In this document: positions 1-6,927 of the stretch, in pieces
How the letters are laid out: each line of letters starts with the position of its first letter
Numbering within the stretch: position 1 is the stretch's first letter
NCBI GenBank assembly: GCA_027382625.1
Contig: JAJKFJ010021134.1
Coordinates: forward strand, 1 to 16,996
DNA: 16,996 nucleotides
Direction of reading: 5' to 3'
DNA from: Tetmemena sp. SeJ-2015
Taxonomy: Eukaryota; Ciliophora; Spirotrichea; Sporadotrichida; Oxytrichidae
Program-made: the position numbers and the translations under genes
Notes under the pieces: generated by a model
Told to the model about the DNA's origin: nothing
Seen by the model: the letters and a program-made list of their open reading frames with translations, nothing else
The model's database searches: none

Positions 1-358
1 ATGAGAGGCAGAAGCTCCCGAACTAGAGGAATACTGTAGTCAGTCTATCTAGAGTGAGTAACTAATCCAAGAGCTAGATCATTCAAGGCATGAAGTAACT
101 TTCAATGCAGCAATTATTTGATGTTGAGAAACTACTCGAACTATTTACAAACGAAGGAATACTAAACTTCTCATAGAGACTCTTCAACAAACTGCTGAAA
201 ATAAAGTACAATCTTTAAGCAAAACTTTAGGTGAAAAAGATTTCAACGACACTTTCTTTTTCCTTCCCTTCTTTTAATAGAGTTGAGTGTTCTTAAATTA
301 ATTCGTTCTCAAAGAAAATGAATTAAATTTTTATTTCCCTAAATTTTTTACTAAATCA

Positions 359-526
359 CAGAGACTTTTTTATCAATTTTTCGACATCAGAAATAAGGGA
401 CAAAAGGTCTCTCAGAACAGAAAAAATCACAAATAATCACAAAATTTGATAAAAAAATCACAAAGCCCTAAAAAAAATCACAAGCTCAAATTTCAAAATT
501 TTCACTTGAATAAAAGAAAGTCTCTG
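359..526. repeat. Possible small MITE-like hairpin (168 bp)
   Basis: The ends are imperfect inverted repeats of about 17 nt: CAGAGACTTTTTTAT on the left (from 359) and the reverse complement of ATAAAAGAAAGTCTCTG on the right (510-526), differing by about one indel and one base. The interior is AT-rich and non-coding. No target-site duplication is visible at the flanks, so this may be a chance or relic hairpin. Confidence 0.25.
421..483 (+). repeat. Cluster of four ATCACAA motifs
   Basis: ATCACAA occurs at 426-432, 436-442, 457-463 and 477-483, each preceded by an A-rich run. The spacing is irregular (10, 21 and 20 nt), so this is a degenerate cluster, not a clean tandem array. It lies inside the possible hairpin at 359-526. 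Confidence 0.5.
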
Positions 527-1524
527 AACCCTCTATGGGATATTAGTAAGTCAAAGCTATTTACTATATGAATTCAGCTTTGTTAAATTAAAATCTTCAT
601 TCCACAAATAGACTTCTGAAAATTATTATGAAATCCTAGAAAAGGATATGGGATGAGGTAGAGCACTTTCATGAGGACAAATTTAATAAGAGTATTATGA
701 AAAGTGGTTCCTCAAAAAGCTCTCTCGTCGCTTCAAGTCCAAGTAAGACCTCTTCATATAATCCACTGAAATAAATAATCAAACAAATAACTTTTCAGAC
801 TTTCAACTCTAGAAAAAATATTTGTGATTTTCTTCATCTTCTTTTCAGAGTAAAAACGGTTTAGTACTCTAGCTCATGAAGCAATCAACTTAGGTGCTCA
901 AGGCCAGACGACAGAAGCGAAGTCCCAGCTCTAGGTGGTGCATAACTGAATTGATTCAATAAAGTAGGAGTTCCTGAGTACGCATAATTCTTACTAATCA
1001 CACGATCTAATTATTGACACCTCTGTTCATAATCCAATGAAAAAAATAAAGAGACTTGCATTAAATCACTTCCTAGTTATAGATCTAACGTTTGATTTAA
1101 ATTTACTTCGAAGTTAATTCAAGCTTAATAGATTAATTCAAACATTATCACTTAATTGTTTAGTCACTAATAAAAACAAATTATTTTGATTTGAGCTTCC
1201 TAAAATTTATTTTCCGTTCAAGTTTGAGATCATCATCTTCATGCTCTCGTATTTATTATAAGTAATTGTGAAGGAGGTTTTAATATATCTATGCTTATTT
1301 TTCAAAATGCAGCTTTGGTAATTCGGAGAATTGAGATATAGTATTTGGAAAAGGTAATTTATAAAGCTTAACTGAAATTTTAATAAAAGCAAATGTTTAT
1401 GAAAAACCAAAGGGAAAGCAACTAATAGTTGAAATTTATGAAAGTAATGAAGAAATATTTTGAATTGAAATAAGAAATAAATGAAATTACTAAGCAATAT
1501 ATTAAGTTTAGATTACAAAATTTT

Positions 1525-1558
1525 GGGCGGATTTTCCGCCCGGGCGGATAATCCGCCC
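1525..1558. repeat. Two tandem 17-bp palindromes
   Basis: The first unit is GGGCGGATTTTCCGCCC (1525-1541; 7-bp stem, 3-nt loop). The second is GGGCGGATAATCCGCCC (1542-1558; 8-bp stem around one base). The units differ at two central positions, and the 34-bp whole is itself almost self-complementary. This GC-rich island stands in very AT-rich DNA, so chance is unlikely. Its role is unknown: a transposon terminus, a cruciform-forming site or a binding site are all possible. Confidence 0.85.
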
Positions 1559-1702
1559 TTTTTAACTTTAGTTTATATCGAGATTTTTAATCAACTTTAA
1601 TCAATTTTATAAAATGAAATTTCTTTTTTTATTTCAGCAATATTATCCCAATAACAATTAAAAGTATCAATTAAAGTATTTAAGGGAAAAAAAATCCGCC
1701 CG
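1541..1702. mobile_element. Possible MITE-like element (162 bp)
   Basis: A 9-bp exact inverted repeat bounds the segment: CGGGCGGAT at 1541-1549 and ATCCGCCCG at 1694-1702. The interior is AT-rich and has no coding capacity. No target-site duplication is evident, and the right end runs into a G/A/C homopolymer stretch that may be corrupted. The pairing could instead reflect a third copy of the nearby palindrome. Confidence 0.3.
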
Positions 1703-3130
1703 GGGGAAAAACCCCAATTTTTTTTAAAAATTAAATTAAAAAATTTAAGCCCAAAAAAAAGACGGCAAATAATAAATTATTGTATGATAAAATATTGTGA
1801 ACGATACATTTATTGAAAGTTAAAAAATTTCATATTGTAACTAAACTTTTTAATATGGATCTAACTAATGAGTTATTTGGATTAAGACTCTAAAGAATGT
1901 ATATATTGTGTGTTTCATTAAGCCTATGAATTAACAATTGAGAGAAATAAATTTCCTAATGAATTACTTTCAATTGAAGAGAAAAAATTTTTTCTCCCTT
2001 TTTTATAGATGCCGTCTATAAAAAAGAAATTTTAATTTTAGAATATATTTATATGTTATTGGAATAAAACTTACTTGAAATTCAATTATTACTTGTTCAA
2101 TATAGAAAATGTTGTCTGTACATCAATGTCTCTTGAATGCGAATTTTTTCTCAAACTAACTAATTAAATAATTAAAGACATTATAATAAATCGACTTTGG
2201 ATTGATTAAACTTTTCATTACTCTCTTATTTCTTACAAATTTTACTAATTGATTAAAATAGGAGCTTTAGAGATCAGGGCTACAGTTATATTTTTTTAAA
2301 ATTCAAAAGCGAAAAAAAAATTTTAAAGATTTGAATTTAAAAATTTTCCCCTAACTAAATTTTTATTAATTTATCTAACAAAAAAAATGCTATTTTTTCA
2401 ATCAAACAAATTTTAAAACTTTCCTTTTAAATTTTTTAAAAATTTTTTTAAATTTAAATTTTAAAACTATAAAAAATTACCCTTTTTTTATTTTTTTAAA
2501 TTCGCCAAAATAAAAAATTTTAAATATTTAAATTTTCCCCAAAAAAAATTTAAAAAAAATTTTTTCGATTCATTCTCATTTATTTGAGATTTTAACTTTT
2601 TTATATTTTATTTTATTTTTTGTTTTTTTTTTTTCCAAAAAAAATTAGCATTTCTAATTTACTCTTTTTTAATTTTTAATTTAAATCAGAAAATTAATGA
2701 AAAATTAAACTAATTTCTGTGTATTTATTTAGTAATTTAAATAAAATTATTTATTTAAAATTTAAAAAAATAAAATTTTTTCAAAATCTTAAAAAAAAAC
2801 CTTTTTTATATTATATTATAATATGGGATGAATTGGATTGGATTATTAGGAAATTAAAAAATATTTAATTTCCCTTTATTACAATCAGGCTTAACAAAAA
2901 CATAATTATCAAATTTAGATAATTTTTTTTTCTTTTTTAAAGAAATGAAAAAAATAAAAAAGAATGGAAAAAAAGAAGAAAGGGGAAATCGGGGAACTTA
3001 ATTTTTTTAAATCAATAAAGAAATTGATTTTGAGTAAAAACCCTTATTTATTTGAAAAAAATTTTTGGGTGATTTTTTTGAATTTTAGTTTAAAATTTTA
3101 AAAAGTAAAAAAAAAATTTTTTGGGGGTAC
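1690..3130. repeat. Run-rich low-complexity A/T block
   Basis: The sequence is dominated by A and T homopolymers of 4-9 nt, with occasional C4-5 or G4-5 runs, most intensely at 2280-2640 and 2930-3125. No gene or element with defined ends is seen. The texture is like that after 12180 and unlike 3140-4480. It is either simple-sequence DNA or low-accuracy consensus. Confidence 0.6.
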
Positions 3131-4487
3131 TTTTGCAATGTTAGTAGACACATTGAAACACAAGAGTTCTGTTAAACCATTTTAAATAATGATCGGAGAT
3201 ACCAATTATAAAATAAATGCGTAAATGCCAGAGAATATTTCAGCACTAATTAAAGGGTAAGTATAAAGAGGTCGTAAAATTTCAATTTGATAACTTTTAA
3301 TGCCTGAACTTCAAATGAAATTACCTAAAATGCTAAATAATAAAATAAAGAACTTGGCAAAAAATTTAAGGGAATATATCAGAAATTTGTCATCAGCTGG
3401 TTTAAAAAATCATTACAAAGAAGTTTTCATTTTAAAATGTATTTGTATTATTAATTCTTGATCTTCTAATTCTATTAATCCCATATTAGTATGATTACAG
3501 ATAAATTATTAAATTTTTTAAAAAAAAGAAATATTTTTAATTTTTAAAAATTATGGACCCCCCCCCAAAAAAAAATAAATTTGAAGAATAAAATTTTTTT
3601 TTAAATTTTATTATCCTTAAATTAATGAGCTTACAATTTATAATTTTATAATCCTTTGATGCGAGGAATTGATATAAAACGACAAATAAAAAGATTGTGA
3701 TAAATAATCATATTTAACTTTTTCTTATCATAAAAATTAATTTATCTGCTTTTTAAAAGAGAGTAAAAAAGTATTTAAATTAATGAGAAAATTTATGAGG
3801 TCTTTTTCTTTATGTACTCTTAATTCTAAATTAGCCAATTTAATATTTCATTTGTCCTTTTACTACTACCTCTACTTTTTATTCTTTTATTGGCCCTAAT
3901 AGCTATCATTATTTTTCCTTATAATTATTATTTAATTATTGTGTTTTTACAAGTTCTCAAATATATTTTAGTCTGAACATTTTCTTCACGTTCCTAATCA
4001 AATCATCAAAATTATGAATATTTATTTTCATAATTTATTAATAGAATCGTGCTGCTGTGCCTTTATAAGCATATCTTAAATGAAATATTAATTTTGGACG
4101 CTTTTTATTATGAGTTGATCTAGATTAACCTTATACAAATGATAAAATAAAATTTAGCTTGTGATATTTTGGCCAGATAAAACCTTTTTCTAACTTACAA
4201 GGTGCACGAATTTTAAAAAATAATTTTTAATAAATTAAACATCTATAAATTAAAAGACTTTGGAGTATTTTGTGTGGAAAACTTGAATAATGAGATATGT
4301 TTTTAATTTGAAACAAACAGATTAAATTTTAATTGAATTCTTTCTAAACTATTATATTTAGATAATCTATTTATCGAAGATTTAGATGAATTTTAATTAA
4401 AAAATAAATGTATAATTTTAAAGATCTATGAGTATAGAGAAATGAAATATTAAGAAGCTCTAAACAAAATCGAATCCTTATTTATTT
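3131..4487. other. AT-rich non-coding stretch
   Basis: No frame of note and no RNA gene is seen. A short run-rich patch at about 3510-3610 contains a C9 tract (3558-3566) followed by an A-rich run. The remainder is ordinary mixed AT-rich sequence leading up to the transposon that begins at 4496. Confidence 0.65.
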
Positions 4488-4495
4488 AATTTTTA
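4488..4495 (+). repeat. Left target-site duplication AATTTTTA
   Basis: This 8-bp direct copy abuts the left terminal inverted repeat and is identical to 5637-5644. It marks the insertion of the 1141-bp element. Confidence 0.85.
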
Positions 4496-4650
4496 GGGGA
4501 GGACGGAAGTGCACACCCCCCACTTTTTATGATCAAAATTTATGAAAAATCATCCATTTAGGCAAAAATCGTCTAAAAATGCCAAAAAATTAAGAATTTT
4601 TAGCTTTCAAAATTTCCATAAGGGTCAAAATTTATGATTTCAAATTTTAT
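4496..4650 (+). repeat. Left terminal inverted repeat
   Basis: It begins GGGGAGGACGGAAGTGCACA, followed by a C6 run. It aligns with the reverse complement of 5483-5636 as far as a shared inner block AAAATTTCCAT-AGGGTCAA near 4611-4632. The inner boundary near 4650 is approximate. Confidence 0.8.
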
Positions 4651-4844
4651 GAAATGAACCTTAAAATTATTTACGAGCTCTATTTGACTCATGAATATAA
4701 AGTCTTATGAAGATAATAGAGCTGCATATTAATTATGATTCGCCCTTCAGTTTTTAATATGCATAAAATCACTACTGCAAACTTATAGCTCAAGATAGAA
4801 GTTAATTGCGGAAGTAGAATAACTTAATACAAGTTCTTTTTTAT

Positions 4845-4924
4845 TTCACTGACTCGTTTTATGAGGGGGGGGAGTAGTAGTAGTAGTAGTAGTAAGCAAC
4901 TTTGCCAGAAGACGAGTCAGTGAA
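4845..4924. repeat. 13-bp hairpin inside the transposon
   Basis: TTCACTGACTCGT (4845-4857) is the exact reverse complement of ACGAGTCAGTGAA (4912-4924). Three further pairs inward, one of them a T-G wobble, extend the stem to 16. The loop holds a G-run and the (AGT)7 microsatellite. It lies near the middle of the left half of the element and may be a subterminal or relic structure. Confidence 0.7.
4873..4893 (+). repeat. (AGT)7 microsatellite
   Basis: Seven perfect AGT units directly follow a run of G within the loop of the 4845-4924 hairpin. Confidence 0.9.
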
Positions 4925-5031
4925 TTCTTAATAAAGTCCTAATCATCTTCCAACTCTGATGACAATTAAAATTAATCGCCAATCACCTGCCACTCCAATG
5001 TCTTAAAATTAATCAACCACTTTTTAATTAA

Positions 5032-5046
5032 AGGTGGCTGCCACCT
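5032..5046. repeat. Short GC-rich palindrome
   Basis: AGGTGGC and GCCACCT flank a single T, giving a perfect 7-bp stem. It lies inside the 1141-bp transposon. No function can be assigned. Confidence 0.5.
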
Positions 5047-5482
5047 CGACTTAGAATAATTAAGATCTCTAATTATCAAAAAACATTCTTAAAACAAACA
5101 TGGAGTTGACTTTCACTTCCTCCAAGAGTTCCTTGAGCTTTATTCATATATCTTATCACTTGCATTCATTTATCTCTGCTTTCTACAACCTACCTAATTA
5201 ACGACAATCGTAACCTATTAATTGATAAACACTCACATTCTTTAGAGGATCTTACAATTATATGTACAATTGACTAAGAATAATCATAAAAATTCATGGT
5301 TTAAATAAGTTCTCAAATTATCCAGCTATCGGGGGACTTACTATAGAACAGATAACCTCTTTAAAATAAGCTTAATATAAAGTAATGAAATGATACTTAG
5401 TTGTTTTTGGGGAATAAAACATAATCTTAACATCAATCATTCATCAATATTTAATTCAATAAATAAAGTTAATTGATCTTAC

Positions 5483-5636
5483 CATAAAAAACTAAAATTT
5501 CGTAAATTGACCCTCAATGGAAATTTTAAAGCCAAATTACTTATTTTGCAATTTTTAGCTGATTTTGTCAACTATATGGACACTTTTATTGGGATTTTGT
5601 TCATATATGGGGGGTTGTGCACTTCCGTCCCCCCCC
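5483..5636 (-). repeat. Right terminal inverted repeat
   Basis: Reverse-complement partner of 4496-4650. The outer end reads TGTGCACTTCCGT followed by a C8 run, against GG-ACGGAAGTGCACA on the left. The inner boundary near 5483 is approximate. Confidence 0.8.
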
Positions 5637-5644
5637 AATTTTTA
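5637..5644 (+). repeat. Right target-site duplication AATTTTTA
   Basis: Identical to 4488-4495 and directly abutting the right terminus of the transposon. Confidence 0.85.
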
Positions 5645-5884
5645 TTACTAAAGTAGATATATCTATTTTAATGAAATTTAATCTAATTTTTATATGAAAA
5701 AAAATATTTGAGAAAAGACGAATCATTCATTAACTATAATAAAATAGTAAAAGAACTAATTTCTTTTATCATATTTCTAGCTAACTTATATTTAGCATAA
5801 CTCATTTGGATTAATATATTAAAATTGTATTTTTGTAGAAAGAACTTATGTGAATGTAGTATAAATAAATGTAGCTTTTTGTGA
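5645..5884. other. AT-rich spacer between two elements
   Basis: Ordinary AT-rich non-coding sequence separates the transposon from the large inverted repeat. When compared in reverse complement with the sequence right of 6930, similarity fades, so this stretch lies outside the inverted repeat. Confidence 0.6.
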
Positions 5885-6131
5885 TAATATTATGTTTTCA
5901 GCTTTGTTTTTTAAAATTCTAGTTTCCGTTGACCTTTCTACAGCTGGAGTCCATTTGTAGCATGTGGAGATAGTCACAGTTGAAAACCGAGTTTAAATCT
6001 AGGTGGAATTTATTTGAAAACCCGAAATTAATTAAAATTAAACCGTCTAATTATTGAGTTACGCATCAATTAAATCAAAAATTAACTTTCACCGATTGGT
6101 ACATTGGTACAATTAGGGCGTAACCGGTTTT

Positions 6132-6136
6132 AAAAA
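6132..6136 (-). terminator. T5 run on the minus strand, possible pol III stop
   Basis: Mirror of 6676-6680 and the first T run reached by a minus-strand transcript starting in the right arm. Confidence 0.33.
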
Positions 6137-6246
6137 TCACACTCTAGTTGTGCTAATGTGCAAGTGTACTAAACAGCCGATCCTCTATCAGATGCTTACT
6201 CCGGCGTACCGATAAGTCTCTCACAGTCTCTCAGGTGTTTCCCCAT

Positions 6247-6265
6247 TGGTCTAGGTGGCTAGGAT
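6247..6265 (+). promoter_or_regulatory. tRNA-Glu-like A box (left arm)
   Basis: TGGTCTAGGTGGCTAGGAT matches the D-arm and A-box region of eukaryotic tRNA-Glu (TGGTCTAGTGGCTAGGAT) with one extra G. The preceding TCCCCAT also resembles the tRNA-Glu 5' end. This suggests a tRNA-derived internal pol III promoter. No intact anticodon arm or acceptor stem follows, so it is not a functional tRNA gene. Confidence 0.6.
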
Positions 6266-6322
6266 AGGGCAAGCCGTCAAGTAGTAGGAGTCCGGGGTGT
6301 GCCCCTTGGTCAGTGCGGAGTA

Positions 6323-6335
6323 CCCCCCAGGGGGG
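6323..6335. repeat. C6-A-G6 hairpin
   Basis: CCCCCCAGGGGGG is a perfect 6-bp stem directly upstream of the B box. Its mirror copy is at 6477-6489 in the right arm. Confidence 0.8.
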
Positions 6336-6338
6336 TCG

Positions 6339-6349
6339 GGTTCGAACCC
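6339..6349 (+). promoter_or_regulatory. Consensus B box (left arm)
   Basis: GGTTCGAACCC fits the pol III B-box consensus GGTTCGANNCC exactly. It sits about 73 nt after the A box, wider than in ordinary tRNA genes but within the range seen in intron-containing ones. GGGTTCGAACCC (6338-6349) is itself a perfect palindrome, so the motif reads as a B box on either strand. Confidence 0.55.
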
Positions 6350-6359
6350 CACCGGTGAC

Positions 6360-6452
6360 CTCCCCATCCCGTATCTCACTGTTACTGTTGCTCAACTCAT
6401 CCTTACCAAGTCCATTCTGTAAACACCGACTCCCACGCACACACCGCCTCCT
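6360..6452. other. 93-nt unique spacer of the inverted repeat
   Basis: This is the only part of the element not mirrored. On the plus strand it is pyrimidine-rich, with few G residues. Its unpaired status fixes the symmetry axis at 6406. Its presence argues against a simple fold-back of one DNA strand with no turning sequence, though not against a chimeric read. Confidence 0.8.
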
Positions 6453-6462
6453 GTCACCGGTG

Positions 6463-6473
6463 GGGTTCGAACC
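6463..6473 (-). promoter_or_regulatory. Consensus B box (right arm)
   Basis: Mirror copy of the left-arm B box, read on the minus strand (GGTTCGAACCC). Confidence 0.5.
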
Positions 6474-6546
6474 CGACCCCCCTGGGGGGTACTCCGCACT
6501 GACCAAGGGGCACACCCCGGACTCCTACTACTTGACGGCTTGCCCT

Positions 6547-6565
6547 ATCCTAGCCACCTAGACCA
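6547..6565 (-). promoter_or_regulatory. tRNA-Glu-like A box (right arm)
   Basis: Exact mirror of 6247-6265, pointing toward the spacer on the minus strand. The two promoters therefore converge. Confidence 0.55.
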
Positions 6566-6675
6566 ATGGGGAAACACCTGAGAGACTGTGAGAGACTTAT
6601 CGGTACGCCGGAGTAAGCATCTGATAGAGGATCGGCTGTTTAGTACACTTGCACATTAGCACAACTAGAGTGTGA

Positions 6676-6680
6676 TTTTT
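6676..6680 (+). terminator. T5 run, possible pol III stop
   Basis: This is the first run of four or more T downstream of the left-arm B box on the plus strand. A pol III transcript starting near 6236 would end here, at about 445 nt. The mirrored site is A5 at 6132-6136 (T5 on the minus strand). A T run is common in AT-rich DNA, so the inference rests on its being the first one. Confidence 0.35.
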
Positions 6681-6927
6681 AAAACCGGTTACGCCCTAAT
6701 TGTACCAATGTACCAATCGGTGAAACTTAATTTTTGATTTAATTGATGCGTAATTCAATAATTAGACGGTTTAATTTTAATTAATTTCGGGTTTTCAAAT
6801 AAATTCCCTCCTAAAATTTAAATCGGTTTTCAACTGTGACTACTCCACATGCTAAAAATGGCTCCAGCTGTAAAAGGTCAAGGAAACTAAAATTTTTAAA
6901 AAACAAAGAAAAAACATAATATAAAAA

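Larger units (their letters stand above)
1..1500. other. AT-rich non-coding stretch
   Basis: No convincing coding region, RNA gene or element with defined ends is seen, apart from the two weak repeats listed separately. The longest frame, on the minus strand at 1207-1497 (96 codons), encodes a Phe/Leu/Tyr/Lys/Asn-rich low-complexity peptide as expected from random AT-rich DNA, with no motif. Base use is mixed here and lacks the run-rich texture of the later blocks. Confidence 0.7.
4496..5636. mobile_element. Non-autonomous DNA transposon, 8-bp TSD
   Basis: The element is 1141 bp. Its termini are inverted copies: GGGGAGGACGGAAGTGCACA on the left, and on the right, read in reverse complement, G8 followed by ACGGAAGTGCACA and a C6 run. 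Similarity continues inward for about 150 nt. A perfect 8-bp duplication (AATTTTTA) flanks it. The interior of roughly 830 bp has no frame that could encode a transposase, so it must have been moved in trans. An 8-bp TSD is typical of hAT and also occurs in P, Merlin and Novosib. The GGGG start is not the usual hAT CAGGG, so I leave the superfamily open. Divergence between the TIRs (roughly 70% identical by eye) suggests an old copy. Confidence 0.85.
5890..6359 (+). repeat. Left arm of the large inverted repeat
   Basis: It reads cleanly throughout, with isolated bases preserved. It contains, from outside in, an AT-rich half (5890-6130), a GC-richer half with a tRNA-Glu-like A box (6247-6265), a C6-A-G6 hairpin (6323-6335) and a B box (6339-6349). 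It ends at ACCGGTGAC, where the spacer begins. Confidence 0.85.
5890..6927. mobile_element. About 1-kb foldback-like inverted repeat element
   Basis: Two arms of about 470 bp are reverse complements around a 93-nt spacer (6360-6452). In the core, each position x pairs with 12812-x. From 6087-6359 against 6453-6725 there is no mismatch (273 bp). Going outward there are two single mismatches (6086/6726 and 6058/6754), then increasingly frequent indels until similarity fades near 5890 and 6927. The core is far richer in GC than the flanks. No target-site duplication could be fixed because the ends are blurred. It could be a foldback transposon or large MITE, a pair of tRNA-derived repeats inserted head to head, or a palindromic assembly artefact. 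It has no protein-coding capacity: the two frames across the arms are mirror shadows of one another. Confidence 0.75.
6453..6927 (-). repeat. Right arm of the large inverted repeat
   Basis: It mirrors the left arm exactly to 6725. Beyond about 6795 it differs chiefly by lost single bases and by G or C replaced within A/T runs. Examples against the left arm are ACTAAAA for ACTAGAA, GTAAAAGG for GTAGAAAGG, and CAAGG for CAACGG. This is the same texture as the run-rich blocks elsewhere in the window. Confidence 0.8.

Noticed and set aside
359..526. CRISPR-like array from repeated ATCACAA motifs
   Set aside because: The repeats are 7 nt with irregular spacing in A-rich DNA. No repeat of CRISPR length, no unique spacers and no cas genes are present.
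1207..1497. 96-codon minus-strand frame
   Set aside because: Low-complexity Phe/Leu/Lys/Asn peptide typical of AT-rich DNA, with no signal, domain or neighbouring gene.
3117..3570. Possible element bounded by a TTTTTTGGGGG and CCCCCCCCCAAAA inverted pair
   Set aside because: The similarity is confined to homopolymers, nothing continues inward, and no target-site duplication is present.
6239..6360. Functional tRNA gene
   Set aside because: The A-box and B-box motifs are good, but they are too far apart for a plain tRNA. The T stem pairs only in part, and no anticodon stem or acceptor stem can be closed.
6231..6561. Overlapping frames on both strands across the inverted repeat (6231-6515 minus, 6313-6561 plus)
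   Set aside because: They are mirror images caused by the palindrome and GC-rich arms, and they span the tRNA-like promoter and spacer. The peptides differ only where the spacer is read and show no domain.
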